From NCBI GenBank assembly GCA_016710625.1, contig JADJVK010000055.1, forward strand, positions 1 to 64,000: a stretch of 64,000 bases of DNA, in the 5' to 3' direction. This document shows, in pieces, positions 47,598-57,944 of this stretch. The translations under genes and the position numbers were made by a program. Below the pieces are notes generated by a model. It was not told the DNA's origin. It did not search any database and saw nothing but the letters and a program-made list of their open reading frames with translations. The stretch is from Saprospiraceae bacterium (lineage in GTDB: Bacteria; Bacteroidota; Bacteroidia; Chitinophagales; Saprospiraceae). Within the stretch, counting starts at the first letter, position 1. Every line of letters begins with the position of its first letter.

Positions 47598-47686
47598 AAA
47601 CAAACGACATTATAACATTAGTTTCTTTAAACCTTTGCATAACAGTATTATATATAAAACAAAAGTTGTAATTCATCTTTAAAAGT

Positions 47687-47737
47687 AAGGGTAAGTTGCA
47701 ATCAAAAATCATTTTTTTTGTGTTGCAACTTACCCTT
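47687..47737. terminator. Long hairpin AAGGGTAAGTTGCAA/TTGCAACTTACCCTT
   Basis: Perfect 15-bp arms (47687-47701, 47723-47737) with a 21-base T-rich loop are followed by TTTTA. It resembles a strong terminator, but the loop is long, so a structured RNA or element end is also possible. Confidence 0.65.
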
Positions 47738-47966
47738 TTAATATCCCATGAACATATCCAATTTGGTCGGAACTTTTTCAAACCATAACTAATTTAGTTT
47801 CTATGATACAAATATGCAGGGTTCGACATCCGCTTTTCAAGTACAAAAAAAAGGCATTGTGAATTTTTAAATTTATAATAAAATATCACAATATTCTATT
47901 TATCAATATTTTATACACTATTTTTGTGAAAATAATAAATAATTTTACTGCAAATTTTTCTAAAAA

Positions 47967-49931
47967 TTATTTTTTATTTGTAGTTAACACAGACCAATTA
48001 TCTGTACGAAAAGGAATTGCTGGTAGGTTTTCAAAGTTAAATAAATTGACATCATCAGGATTATCAGCCCAGGCATAACGAACAGCAACTGGTTTTTTCA
48101 CATTTTCTGATGAAACTATCACTCTATCTCCTTCAATAGTTGCCTTTGCCCAATAAAATTTTTGGTTAGCTCCAGCAATTTGAAAGCCATTGACGTACCC
48201 ATATTTATTTCGGCAAACCAACCCGCCACCCAATGAAGTGAATTTTACATGAATCGTCTCATCTTTGATGGACATTGATTCAAAAACAGGTCCTGAAGCA
48301 ACTAAATCATTATTGTAGGCAATTTTTCTTGCCAATAATGACAACCTTCTACCCACTTCTTTTTTATTTAATGGATGAATGTTATTTGCATCACCAATAT
48401 CAACGGCAGTCGCCATACCTACATTAGGAAGATCAGAAGCTTTGAACTGTGCCTCTCTCATTTCTGCTCTATAACTTTGCCCAGGCTCCTCTGATGGCTT
48501 TAAATATCCTGCAATCTGAACATAAAGGAATGGTAAATTACTTTGCCATTGAGCCCTCCAATCATTTATTAAAGCTTTAAAATAATCCGTATATTTATTT
48601 GCCCATTCAGCATTCGATTCTCCTTGATACCATAAAATGCCTTTAATCCCATATTGCTTTAATGGCTGAATCATTGCATTATTCAATGTACTTGGATAGG
48701 AATTAGGGTCCTTTTGTTTGATTATTTCTGAAGGAATTTGAATCCCTAATTTGAAATTCCAAGTTCCAGACAAGTCAATTTTTGTTGCACCTATTTGAAA
48801 AAAAATGGCATCCTTTTTTGATAGAAAACCTCCAATTCCACCAGTATCAGCGATTCTAACGACGATGGTATTGTCACCTTTCTTTAATAGTGAGGAATTG
48901 ATTTTATAATTCCTGAAAATGTCATAATAAGTGGTTTTCCCGATCAACTCTCCATTTAGCCAAACTTCATCCATATCATCAATGATACCTAATGATAAAC
49001 TCGCCTCCTTTGCAGAAATACTGTCTAATTGGAATGTCTTTTTATACCAAGCTGTTCCATCATAGTTGGATAATTCATTTTCGTTCCAAGGTTGTGGAAA
49101 TGGAACTTCCTTCCAGCTAATTTTGGCATCGGGTAGATACCATTTTTCCAAAAATCCTTCTTCAGATTCTAATAATTTTTGGACAATTTGAGTAAAACCT
49201 TCAAAATTTTGGTTGGGTGAAAAATCGGGTAACTTTTTATATGCTTCCGTTTGATGAATTGCTGCGGCATCCGGAAAAGCTTTTATTGCATTTGCACTGA
49301 TCCATGGCTCTATCATTGTTCCACCCCAACTTGCATTAATTATCCCAATTGGAACATTTAGCTGTTCAAATAAATATGTTGCGAAAAAATAAGCAACACC
49401 TGAAAACTGGTTGATTTCGGATGGAGTAGCTTGTATCCATTTTGAGGGCAAAACATCTTGTTTCGGTTGGTTAGACAATAATTTTTGAACCCTAAATTGT
49501 CTAATTTTGGTATTATTAATTTTATCAATTTCTTCTTTGTAGTTTGGTAACCAGTATATTGGCCATTCCATATTGGATTGACCTGAGCATAGCCAAACCT
49601 CACCAACTAATACATTCTTGATTTTTATAGTATTTGAACCCTTTACAATCAATTCATAAGGTCCACCACTTTTCAAAGGTCCAATACTGATTTGCCAATC
49701 GCCTTTATCATTCGAAATTGCTGTGTAGGTATTTCCATTAATTTCGATATTAATTGTTTCGCCAGCAGTTGCTTTTCCCCAAATTGGCACCAAAGTATTT
49801 CTTTGCAATACCATACCATCAGTAAAAATATTGGGCAAATGAATAGTAGCCGCAGCTTCAGAAACTGCAGCAGTGGTGATGGTCAATAATCCGAATGTTT
49901 TAAGGAAATAATTTTTTATAAAATCTATCAT
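47967..49931 (-). CDS. Sialate O-acetylesterase with inserted GH2-like domain
   Basis: This 654-residue secreted esterase is predicted to remove O-acetyl groups from sialic acids or other glycans. An N-terminal helix or signal (KNYFLKTFGLLTITTAAVSEA) is followed by ATIHLPNIFTDGMVLQRN and the SGNH block I GQSNMEWP (nucleophile Ser). Then come WGGTMIEPWIS, a GH2-type sugar-binding sandwich (about 270-390; WYKKTFQLD, LSLGIIDDMDEVWLNG), GILWYQGESNAEW and the catalytic DANNIHPLNKKEVGRRLSL block. The gene overlaps the stop of the lipoprotein gene before it by one base. Confidence 0.9.
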   Translation of the reverse strand: MIDFIKNYFLKTFGLLTITTAAVSEAAATIHLPNIFTDGMVLQRNTLVPIWGKATAGETINIEINGNTYTAISNDKGDWQISIGPLKSGGPYELIVKGSNTIKIKNVLVGEVWLCSGQSNMEWPIYWLPNYKEEIDKINNTKIRQFRVQKLLSNQPKQDVLPSKWIQATPSEINQFSGVAYFFATYLFEQLNVPIGIINASWGGTMIEPWISANAIKAFPDAAAIHQTEAYKKLPDFSPNQNFEGFTQIVQKLLESEEGFLEKWYLPDAKISWKEVPFPQPWNENELSNYDGTAWYKKTFQLDSISAKEASLSLGIIDDMDEVWLNGELIGKTTYYDIFRNYKINSSLLKKGDNTIVVRIADTGGIGGFLSKKDAIFFQIGATKIDLSGTWNFKLGIQIPSEIIKQKDPNSYPSTLNNAMIQPLKQYGIKGILWYQGESNAEWANKYTDYFKALINDWRAQWQSNLPFLYVQIAGYLKPSEEPGQSYRAEMREAQFKASDLPNVGMATAVDIGDANNIHPLNKKEVGRRLSLLARKIAYNNDLVASGPVFESMSIKDETIHVKFTSLGGGLVCRNKYGYVNGFQIAGANQKFYWAKATIEGDRVIVSSENVKKPVAVRYAWADNPDDVNLFNFENLPAIPFRTDNWSVLTTNKK

Positions 49932-50650
49932 TATCTTTCAGATAGTAATTTGTTGCTACTTACTCCCAATACACCATTTTCCAACTTTATCAAATCAATT
50001 AATGATTCTATTTTGATGGTAGATTGATCAAAAGTCATCAACCAATAATTATTTGCAGTGGATAATTTTTTCTTCACTTTCAGTGCATAGCCATCAAATT
50101 TTTTAACAATCATATCTAATGTCTTTTCATCTTTTAGACTCAATAATATTTCATTTGGTATGGTGTTGGCTGCTGTTTCAGCTTTAGTTACTGTTTTAGG
50201 TTCTTCCCAATTTCCAGAATTGATAATTTTTTGAATCTCAGCATCCAATAATTTTGAAATTTCCAATGCTTTTTTTTCATCCAATTTAATCTGTTTTTTA
50301 TCTTTTACATACTCATTCGTTACAGCGATAAATTTTGTATTATCTTTTGGATAAATCTGGTAGGATGAATTTGATTTTTGTATGATTTTGTAAACGGACA
50401 TGAATTCTTCATCCGTTAATTTTCGTTTGAATGAACCCATTCTCATCATCCTATTCATTCCATTATAAAATGCTTTATGGTCGTTATAAATGCTCAAAGA
50501 ATATAATGGAAATTCTCTATTGGATAACTTTTCTGTTTCTAAAATATTGAAAACAATTTGTAATTCAGCTATTGAAGTAGGTTTACTGATTTTTGGACTA
50601 CATGATGCAAAGTATAAAATACTTAAAAATGCTAAACATTTAATTTTCAT
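49931..50650 (-). CDS. Hypothetical lipoprotein, DUF6438-like N-terminal domain
   Basis: A lipoprotein signal (CLAFLSILYFASCSPK) is followed by a domain reading PLYSLSIYNDHKAFYNGMNR then KLTDEEFMSVYKIIQ, which recalls DUF6438 (a Cys-poor variant). The second half (TIPNEILLSLKDEKTLDMIV, NNYWLMTFDQSTIKIESLID) looks like a separate alpha/beta domain. The function is unknown. It is translationally coupled to the sialate esterase gene by a one-base overlap. Confidence 0.65.
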   Translation of the reverse strand: MKIKCLAFLSILYFASCSPKISKPTSIAELQIVFNILETEKLSNREFPLYSLSIYNDHKAFYNGMNRMMRMGSFKRKLTDEEFMSVYKIIQKSNSSYQIYPKDNTKFIAVTNEYVKDKKQIKLDEKKALEISKLLDAEIQKIINSGNWEEPKTVTKAETAANTIPNEILLSLKDEKTLDMIVKKFDGYALKVKKKLSTANNYWLMTFDQSTIKIESLIDLIKLENGVLGVSSNKLLSER

Positions 50651-50688
50651 AAAATTTATATATGTAAAAAATAAATATGATTTAAAAA

Positions 50689-51817
50689 CTATTTAAAAAT
50701 TACGAGTTTTTCAATGGTTTGTTGCCCGTTTATTGTTTTACTTACCAAATAAATTCCGTTTGATAAATTATTGATATCAATTATATTAAAATCTGTTTGC
50801 GAAGTAGAATCATACACCAATTGACCTGAAATTGAATATATTTTGATAGAAAAATTTGTTTTATTCTCAAAAAGATAGGTTAGTTTACTACAATTTATGG
50901 TGCTATTGTTAAAATTCAAATTGATATTGCAATTGGCATTTTCTTGCAGTTTTGGTCTATAATTCAAAAGAACATTTCTCATAAATATACATTGTCCTTT
51001 TGTGAAATATCCTCTACAATCATCATAAGAATAATCCATCAAATTATAATTCATGGAATATTGTCCGCAACTAAATTGAGGCGTCGGATCACAGCCAAAA
51101 CTATAGCACTCCTGTTTTGGAGTATCATCTATTCCATCATCATCCTCACAGTTACACCCATCTCCTCCCCAAATATGATTTAATCCAAAATAATGACCAA
51201 CTTCATGGCTTAATGTATGCCCCAAATTGTAATTAGATAACAAATTTCCAATTGTACCAAATACTTTAGTATTTATGAAAATGCCATCTGAAAATTTATT
51301 TAGAGCGACTCCCCCACTATACCCCAAAATATCATTCCCAAATGGTGCAACCCAAATATTCAAATATTGGTCATTTTTCCAAGCATTACTTCCTCCACTA
51401 GATTTCAATGCTGCATCTGTTAGGTTATTTTTATTAAAAGTCTTAGCAGTAAATGTCCTTACAATTCCGTTGGTAGGGTTGCCATTTGGATCTTTATCCG
51501 CAAGACAAAATTGGAAACGGGTTCTTCCGATTCGATCTATATAAAATGTAGGTATTTTACAATTAATCTGAGGAATTCCATTAAAATCTCTATTCAATGC
51601 AATTATTTGTGATTGAATTTGTTCATCAGAGATATTTCTCTTCCTTCTGAAACCACAAAATATGTACGACAACTTTTATTGAAATTAATGAAGAATCATT
51701 TCTATTATTTGAATTCGAAAAGTTGAATTTGTGGTCTTCATGTTGGTACAAACAGACTGGGCTTGCCTGAGCAATCAAGATAATATTGATTAATAATAAA
51801 AAATTGCAAAAACCCAT
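50689..51817 (-). CDS. M43 (pappalysin-type) metalloprotease with T9SS type A sorting domain (frameshift near 51640)
   Basis: It has a signal peptide (MGFCNFLLLINIILIAQAS) and a short propeptide (ISIKVVVHILWF is the usual IPVVVHVVY block). After a one-base shift, ISDEQIQSQIIALNRDFNGI begins the catalytic domain. The zinc motif is HEVGHYFGLNHIW, the Met-turn YNLMDYS, and the Cys-rich GCDPTPQFSCGQ loop fits the family. The C-terminus (IKIYSISGQLVYDSTSQTDF, INNLSNGIYLVSKTINGQQT) is the T9SS type A sorting domain, so it is secreted through T9SS. Joined length is about 375 residues. Confidence 0.88.
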
Positions 51818-51964
51818 TTCATTTTACAAAGATAGTGGCAAAAAATTAATAATAAAATCAAAAATTATTTCTTACACAATATTTTGATTATCAATCAGTT
51901 TAATAATAATATATAAAAATAACAAAAAATAATTTAATAGAAAATGAACTTTTTAAAAAAATAG

Positions 51965-51976
51965 ATGTATATACAT
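51965..51976. promoter_or_regulatory. Palindromic operator candidate upstream of the MarR gene
   Basis: The perfect 12-base palindrome ATGTATATACAT ends 32 bases before the MarR start at 52009. MarR regulators bind symmetric AT-rich sites, often upstream of their own gene. AT-rich DNA makes chance palindromes common, so this is a candidate only. Confidence 0.4.
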
Positions 51977-52008
51977 TAAATGTTGGTACAATAATATTTG
52001 ATGTTTAA

Positions 52009-52464
52009 ATGAAAATTGAAGAAGCGATTCGGCAAGAAAAACCATTCAAGGATATGAAGAGTAAAGCAGTTATCAATTGTATTTACACTGCCTCATGGTT
52101 ACAAACTAATATGAATTTGGCTCTAAAACCATTTAAAATCAGTATGCAACAATATAATATTTTGAGGATTCTGAAAGGACAAAATCCGAAATCTGCTAGT
52201 ATTAAATTGTTGCAAGAAAGGATGTTGGATAAAATGTCGAATTCCTCAAGATTGGTGGATAAATTGGTAGATAAAAAACTGGTTGACAGGATAGTATGTC
52301 CAAATGATAGAAGAAGAGTGGAAGTAAGTATCAATCAAAATGGATTGTTACTTTTGGAATTAGCTACTAATGAATTAGACAAATTATTAAACCAAAAATT
52401 AACAAATTTCACTTTGGCTGAATCAGCACTTTTAAGTGATTTATTAGATAAATTTCGTTCTTAA
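52009..52464 (+). CDS. MarR-family transcriptional regulator
   Basis: The 151-residue winged-helix protein has the first helices NCIYTASWLQTNMNLALKPF, recognition region QYNILRILKGQNPKSASIKL and LQERMLDKMSNSSRLVDKLV, and wing LVDRIVCPNDRRRVEVSINQ. This subtype is regularly found just ahead of yceI in Bacteroidota, and here yceI follows after 18 bp. It probably autoregulates and controls yceI in response to a lipophilic or oxidative signal. An ATGTATATACAT palindrome lies upstream. Confidence 0.92.
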   Translation: MKIEEAIRQEKPFKDMKSKAVINCIYTASWLQTNMNLALKPFKISMQQYNILRILKGQNPKSASIKLLQERMLDKMSNSSRLVDKLVDKKLVDRIVCPNDRRRVEVSINQNGLLLLELATNELDKLLNQKLTNFTLAESALLSDLLDKFRS

Positions 52465-52482
52465 CAAAAAATTATATTTTAA

Positions 52483-53163
52483 ATGAAAAAAGGAATCTTA
52501 TTTTTGAGTGCACTATTTGTTGCACTATTCAGTTTCGCAGGAACAACTCCTGCTGTTGAAAAAGTAAAAGTGGACACAAAAAGCAGCTCAGTTAAATGGG
52601 TTGGAAAAAAAGTAACTGGTTCACACACTGGCACAATTAATATCAAATCAGGTGAATTAGCATTTGATGGTGGTAAATTAGTTGGTGGAACATTCGAAAT
52701 CGATATGAACTCAATGGCTTGTACAGATTTATCTGGTGGAATGGCTGACAAATTAATTGGTCACTTAAAGTCAGATGACTTTTTTGGTACAGACAAGTTT
52801 GGTACAGCTACTTTAGTTGTAAAAACTGCAACTTTAGTTTCTGGAAATAATTATGATGTTACTGGTGATTTGACGATTAAAGGAGTTACTCAACCAGTAT
52901 CTTTCAAAGCTACAGCTGATAAAAAATCTGCTGTTGCGGAAATCAAAATTGATAGAACTAAATTTGGCGTAAAATATGGTTCTGGTAGCTTTTTTGACAA
53001 TTTGGGAGACAAAGCTATTGACAATGAATTTACTTTGAATGTAAATTTAACAACTGAAGCAGTTGCTGCAGTTACAACTCCAGCTCCAGCAAAAAGTGTT
53101 GCTCCAAAGAAAACAAAGAAAAAAGCAATCAAATCTGCTCCAGCAAGAGCAACAAAGCAATAA
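52483..53163 (+). CDS. YceI-family periplasmic lipocalin-like protein
   Basis: It has a signal peptide (MKKGILFLSALFVALFSFAG) and then a YceI barrel: VDTKSSSVKWVGKKVTGSHT, GTINIKSGELAFDGGKLVGG, HLKSDDFFGTDKFGTATL and RTKFGVKYGSGSFFDNLGDK, with AIDNEFTLNVNL at the end. YceI proteins bind isoprenoid lipids. A 35-residue Ala/Lys/Thr-rich low-complexity tail (SVAPKKTKKKAIKSAPARAT) follows the barrel; such basic tails are unusual and may bind acidic surfaces. It is cotranscribed with marR and ends at a clear terminator. Confidence 0.93.
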   Translation: MKKGILFLSALFVALFSFAGTTPAVEKVKVDTKSSSVKWVGKKVTGSHTGTINIKSGELAFDGGKLVGGTFEIDMNSMACTDLSGGMADKLIGHLKSDDFFGTDKFGTATLVVKTATLVSGNNYDVTGDLTIKGVTQPVSFKATADKKSAVAEIKIDRTKFGVKYGSGSFFDNLGDKAIDNEFTLNVNLTTEAVAAVTTPAPAKSVAPKKTKKKAIKSAPARATKQ

Positions 53164-53195
53164 TCAGCTTTTTGTGTTTATAGAATAATAACAGT

Positions 53196-53226
53196 GCCCT
53201 TTCTCATTTGAGGAAGGGTTTTTTGT
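53196..53226 (+). terminator. Rho-independent terminator after yceI
   Basis: Stem CCCTT-CTC with GAG-AAGGG around loop ATTT is followed by TTTTTTG, 33 bases past the yceI stop. Confidence 0.8.
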
Positions 53227-53361
53227 TTTAACAACTATATATTCATACTTTTGTTTTAATATTAACATTGAAGTATATCTAAGAATTTTCTGTCTTAAAA
53301 GCCATAATTCTTGATTTAGTACTTTTATAAATATAATTTTTTTAGACTTAGGAATTGTAGG

Positions 53362-54633
53362 ATGATAAATGTCAATATTCCGAGAACGGAACAACAAAGA
53401 ATAATCATTGTAGGTGGTGGTTTTGCTGGATTGAACCTAGTGAGAAAATTAAGCAAAAACTCTAATTTTCAAGTAGTTTTGATTGATAAAAATAATTATC
53501 ATCAGTTTCAGCCACTCTTTTATCAGGTTGCAATGGCTGGTTTGGAGCCAAGCTCAATAGTTTTTCCATTTCGAAAATTGATACAAAAGACGACTAATTG
53601 CTATTTCAGAATGGCAGAAATAGAGGCAATTGATGTTGATAAAAAATTACTACAAACTTCAATTGGATCAATAGCATTTGACAAATTAATTATTGCAACA
53701 GGAGTTGACACCAATTATTTCGGGAATATTGAATTAGAGCAAAATGTCATTCCGATGAAATCCGTTTCTGAAGCTCTTTATTTGAGAAATATTATTTTGG
53801 AAGATTATGAAGCAGCCTTGATAGAAACCGATCATGAAAAACGGCAGCATTTGTTAGATATTGTAATTGTTGGTGGTGGTCCAACTGGAGTGGAAGTGGC
53901 AGGTGCTTTGGCGGAAATGAAGAAATATGTGTTACCCAAGGATTATAAAGAGCTCAATGAAGAACAAATAGATATATATCTTTTGCAAGGTGGCGACAGA
54001 ATATTAGATGGTATGAGTGCCTCATCCAGTGCTAAAGCAGAATTATATTTGCAAAACCTTGGCGTTAAAGTTTGTAAAGGAAGTTATGTAAGTACTTTTG
54101 ATGGAAAAACAGTCACCATGAAAAATGGGACTACTTATTCTGCCAAAAAAGTAATCTGGGCAGCAGGGATTGCTGGAAAGAAAATCAATGGGATACCTGA
54201 AACGGCTTATGTCAGAGGGAATCGAATAAAAACAAATGAATTTCATGAAATTGTGGATATGCCTAATTGCTATGCATTGGGTGATATAGCATATATTCAG
54301 AGTGATCAATTACCTTATGGGCATCCTCAAGTGGCACAAGTTGCAATTCAAATGGCAAATAATTTAGCAAAAAACTTAATCAATAATACTCATAATCCTT
54401 TTGAATACAAAGACTTAGGCTCTATGGCAACAATTGGAAGAAATGCAGCTGTGGTGGATTTGAAAAGAATGAAATTGACTGGCTTTATAGCATGGGCTAT
54501 GTGGTTATTTGTCCATTTATTTTCCATTTTGGGGCTTAAAAACAAATTATTCGTTTTCATTAATTGGGTTTGGAATTATCTGACTTATGACCAATCTTTG
54601 AGATTATTAATTCGTCCAAGAAGAAAAGGATAA
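53362..54633 (+). CDS. ndh: Type II NADH:quinone oxidoreductase (NDH-2)
   Basis: This single-subunit respiratory enzyme passes electrons from NADH to quinone without pumping protons. The FAD motif is RIIIVGGGFAGLNLVRKLS, the NADH motif IVIVGGGPTGVEVAGALAEM, the third FAD motif NCYALGDIAYIQ, plus the quinone-side APQ-like HPQVAQVAIQM. The C-terminus has membrane-associated helices (FIAWAMWLFVHLFSILGLKN) ending in RLLIRPRRK. The 423 residues match the family. It is flanked by terminators, hence likely monocistronic. Confidence 0.93.
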   Translation: MINVNIPRTEQQRIIIVGGGFAGLNLVRKLSKNSNFQVVLIDKNNYHQFQPLFYQVAMAGLEPSSIVFPFRKLIQKTTNCYFRMAEIEAIDVDKKLLQTSIGSIAFDKLIIATGVDTNYFGNIELEQNVIPMKSVSEALYLRNIILEDYEAALIETDHEKRQHLLDIVIVGGGPTGVEVAGALAEMKKYVLPKDYKELNEEQIDIYLLQGGDRILDGMSASSSAKAELYLQNLGVKVCKGSYVSTFDGKTVTMKNGTTYSAKKVIWAAGIAGKKINGIPETAYVRGNRIKTNEFHEIVDMPNCYALGDIAYIQSDQLPYGHPQVAQVAIQMANNLAKNLINNTHNPFEYKDLGSMATIGRNAAVVDLKRMKLTGFIAWAMWLFVHLFSILGLKNKLFVFINWVWNYLTYDQSLRLLIRPRRKG

Positions 54634-54635
54634 AA

Positions 54636-54673
54636 AAATCCAACCAAAATAATTCAATACTTTGGTTGGATTT
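54636..54673. terminator. Bidirectional terminator between ndh and the M4 protease gene
   Basis: A 13-bp perfect stem AAATCCAACCAAA/TTTGGTTGGATTT with a 12-base loop lies immediately after the ndh stop and before the convergent protease stop. Confidence 0.85.
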
Positions 54674-54690
54674 CATCATCAATTTCTTGA

Positions 54691-57600
54691 TTATTTTTTC
54701 ACAAAATGCAGCATAGAAACTGATATATTTTGATCAATAACCTTGATGAAATAAATTCCAGATTGGAATTCACTAACATCAATTTTTGAAGCATTTGCAA
54801 CACCAGAAATATTTTTTAGTAATTTTCCATCTGAAGTGAAAAATTTACAATCGAACGTTTGGTTACTCCTACACGTAATATTTATGAAGTCAGAAGTTGG
54901 GTTTGGATAGATTTGTAAATCATTTTCCAAATCTACAGTTTCAATTCCTGTCGATTTTTCTATTTTTACATTATCCATCAAAATAGCATCAAAATCAAAA
55001 ATTTCTTGAGAAAGACCAAATCCGTCAGGACCAAGATTATTGTAAAAATTGAATTTTAATTTACCAACATAATTATCGGGTAAAATCATTTCATGATGCT
55101 CCCAAGTACCTTCCTTTTGAGATTTAATCAATTTGCTAATTACTTGATTTCCATCCTCTAATGTAACATACAAAACAGATGTATTATCCCAAAGTTCTGG
55201 AAACTTCAAACTATCAGCTCTAAATTGTTGAATATCAAATGACAATTTTGTTTTCCCTAAATTCGTTACATCTAAGCAAGAAAATAAGATATCAGTATTA
55301 TTTTTTATATTTCTCAAATCATCTAAACATGGAATTTCTTGTGTAAAAAATGATGCCTGCCCTTTTGTAGCAAATACATCATTGGTACCAATTCTCAAAA
55401 TTGGGATATTATAATTTTCATACACAAAATATTCTTCATAGTCCAAATTTGAAAATTTTACATTTATTAAACTATTAATTTGTGGAACTTCAAAATCATT
55501 TTGACTGGAATTATCCTTTGAAATTGAGTTTCTTATGGTAGATACTAAATTACCAGCAGGCTTATTCAATTGTAAAGTATCTCTATAAACTAAATCACTT
55601 CCTAATGTTAAATCTCTTGTCAAAGTAATTGTTGTCGTTTTTATTTTCACGCCATCAAGTTCATGATCTATAAAAATTTGAGATCCTGACTTTGATCGTA
55701 TCACAAGAATGATAGGTAACGTAGCCTAGAGTGTTGAATTTAGCATTATCACATTCAAGAAATTGTAGACTAGAAAGTTTATTGAAATATCATCTTTTCT
55801 GTGTTTCCAATATATACATATTTATAATTTCTATTATTCTCTTAAAACTTGGTCATTTTGTAAATCATTTCCCAACTAATTAAATAACTTCCAACTTTAT
55901 CATTAATCAAAATTCAGGTAAATGAAGATTAAAAGTATCTCCTAGTTCAAAACTTTTGGCAATGTATAATTTTTTTTGGGAAAGTAATATTGAGTGCAGT
56001 AGATAAGCTTAATTTAAACATTGTCCCTGCCGAAATAGCCAAATCACCAGTGTTTTTGAACATATCAATATCCTTAAATTTCAAATTAGATCCCACATAA
56101 ATAAACATCATCTTCATTTATAACTAATGCTAAATCAATAACTTTATCTCCACCAGTATTTGCTGAGATGATTCCAACTGCCTTCCAAGCTTCAATTACT
56201 GATAAATATTGTTTGCTTGTTTTACCAAATAATTTTTCACTAGAAAGTTTGGTATAATCAAATAAGTTAAAGTAATTTGAGGTGGGAGTCAAATAATTTT
56301 CTTGGCAATCAAATACAATTTTCAAAACATCTAAAATAGAATTTGGTGAAACAGAATAGCTAACATCAAATTCACTTTTTCCAGTGCCTCCATCTACCAT
56401 CAAATAAAACCAATGGTTAAAAACACTACTATTCACATGAACATCAGCGAAATCCTCCCAATATAATCCATTATAAGTTTTAGGCATCTTTAAAGAATTG
56501 GGGTCGCTGAATGATCTGAAATTGAAAGCATATTGATTTGCACTAATTTTCGGGTCCAACTTCCACGAAAAGTTAGCTTTATCATATAAATATTCACAAC
56601 CTTTTCCAAAAATATCACTTAATGATTCATTAATAGCACCTGATTCGCTATTATAAATCAAATCTGAATTATAGTTGGTCACACCATGGGTAAATTCATG
56701 AGCAACTATTGACAAGGTTGTTAAAGGATTGTGATGACAATCCCCATTTCCAAAATAAGCATTCTTACCATCCCAATAGGCATTTAAGAAATCACTATTC
56801 CCTTCTACATGAACAACAGGGTTCATTTCTTTGCCATTTCCATCAATGCCTTTATAGTTAAATTTTTCTAACATCATGTCATAAAATCGACTTGTACAAT
56901 AATGGGCATCTAAAGCGACTTCATCAAGATTATTGTTTGTTAGATCCCAGTTTTTGCTATTACTTTTATAAGTAGCATTGCCACTTATATCTTCATAAAA
57001 AGTTGTAATATTTCTACCATTGTCCTTTAAAATAAACTGGTTTGGATTGATCGAATCTGATACGATATTTTGTGTGCCATAATATTTCGTTTTACCAGTC
57101 GATGGCACATCAATTTGACAAATCAAAGATTGTTGCCAAATTAAATGTCCATTATTTGCATGGATAAATAGTTCTCTTTTATCATGTGCCTTCAAGGTCA
57201 TAACTATCTGATATGCAAGCTCTAACTTGCCACTAAACTTTGGAAAAATTGGATCAATCAATGCCAATTGAATTTTTTCGAATTTTACATCTGGTAAGAT
57301 GTTGGGTGCTTTTTTCGACTTATCCTTATTGATATTTAAGGTCTTAATGGCAAATTTTTGAATATTTTGTTCGTTGATTTTGGGTTGAATTTCCAAATCA
57401 ATTTTTGGATAAATTAGCCCATTTGCACTTTCTACAATTCCATCATTTTCATGCAAAATATATACTGCGCCAAAAACCTTAAGATTTTTGTAGGTTTCTT
57501 GATATTTTAAATGATTATTGGTTGACCTATTCTCTATTCCTTTTATCAATTCCATTTTGGTTTCAGGGGAAAGTTGGAAAACATCTTGAAAATCCCTAAA

Positions 57601-57747
57601 AAATTGACTTGGAGCAGATTGATGAGGCAAATCTACCATCAATGCTGTTTTTTTATGGTAATCTTTGTTATTAATAGATTGATTTTGAGCACTTAGAAAA
57701 ATAACAGAAGTGAAAATGAGTAGAAAAATCGTACTAATTTTTTTCAT
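54691..57747 (-). CDS. M4 thermolysin-like metalloprotease with T9SS type A sorting domain (several frameshifts)
   Basis: Two large open segments (57747-56086 and 55704-54691) and the region between them read as one protein. N-terminal part: signal peptide, FTP/PepSY propeptide (LKVFGAVYILHENDGIVESA), zinc motif VAHEFTHGVTNY, Glu ligand INESLSDIFG and active-site His near DVHVNSSVFNHWF. The first frame stops just after INEDDVYLCG. Other frames continue SNLKFKDIDMFKNTGDLAIS, FELGDTFNLHLPEF, NDKVGSYLISWEMIYKM and LSSLQFLECDNAKFNTLGY, then join a C-terminal part with SQEIFDFDAILMDNVKIEKS and a T9SS type A tail (QIYPNPTSDFINI). At least four indels are needed; I estimate about 1,010 residues. Confidence 0.82.
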
Positions 57748-57944
57748 AATAATGTTTTTAAATATTAAATAATTTTCGAAAAAATATTACTAATAACTAA
57801 AGTTATATCGAAAAGACTTATTGTTTTTTAATAATATATTGTAATAATAACTATTAAAAAATTAATAAATTATTTTTTAACATATTTTTTTAATGAAATG
57901 TCGCCTATTAGCAAATTGAAAATTAAAAATAGAATAGAAATAGT

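Larger units (their letters stand above)
47197..47966. other. Gene-poor region with three inverted repeats
   Basis: There is no credible coding sequence: two hydrophobic ORFs (47093-47302, 47378-47599) lack ribosome-binding support and the second runs through a hairpin. The region holds three perfect inverted repeats (listed separately) and otherwise AT-rich sequence, with T-rich plus-strand stretches at 47400-47540. It lies between lnt and the convergent sialate esterase gene. Confidence 0.55.

Noticed and set aside
47093..47599. Two small hydrophobic ORFs after lnt
   Set aside because: No homologue-like sequence; one runs through a terminator hairpin and T-rich DNA gives random hydrophobic codons.
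47815..47835. tRNA-like GGTTCGAC T-arm
   Set aside because: The stem does not pair and no anticodon or acceptor arms can be built around it.
55705..56085. Intergenic region between two protease genes
   Set aside because: Three frames together carry continuous protein-like text linking the flanking ORFs; treated as part of one gene.
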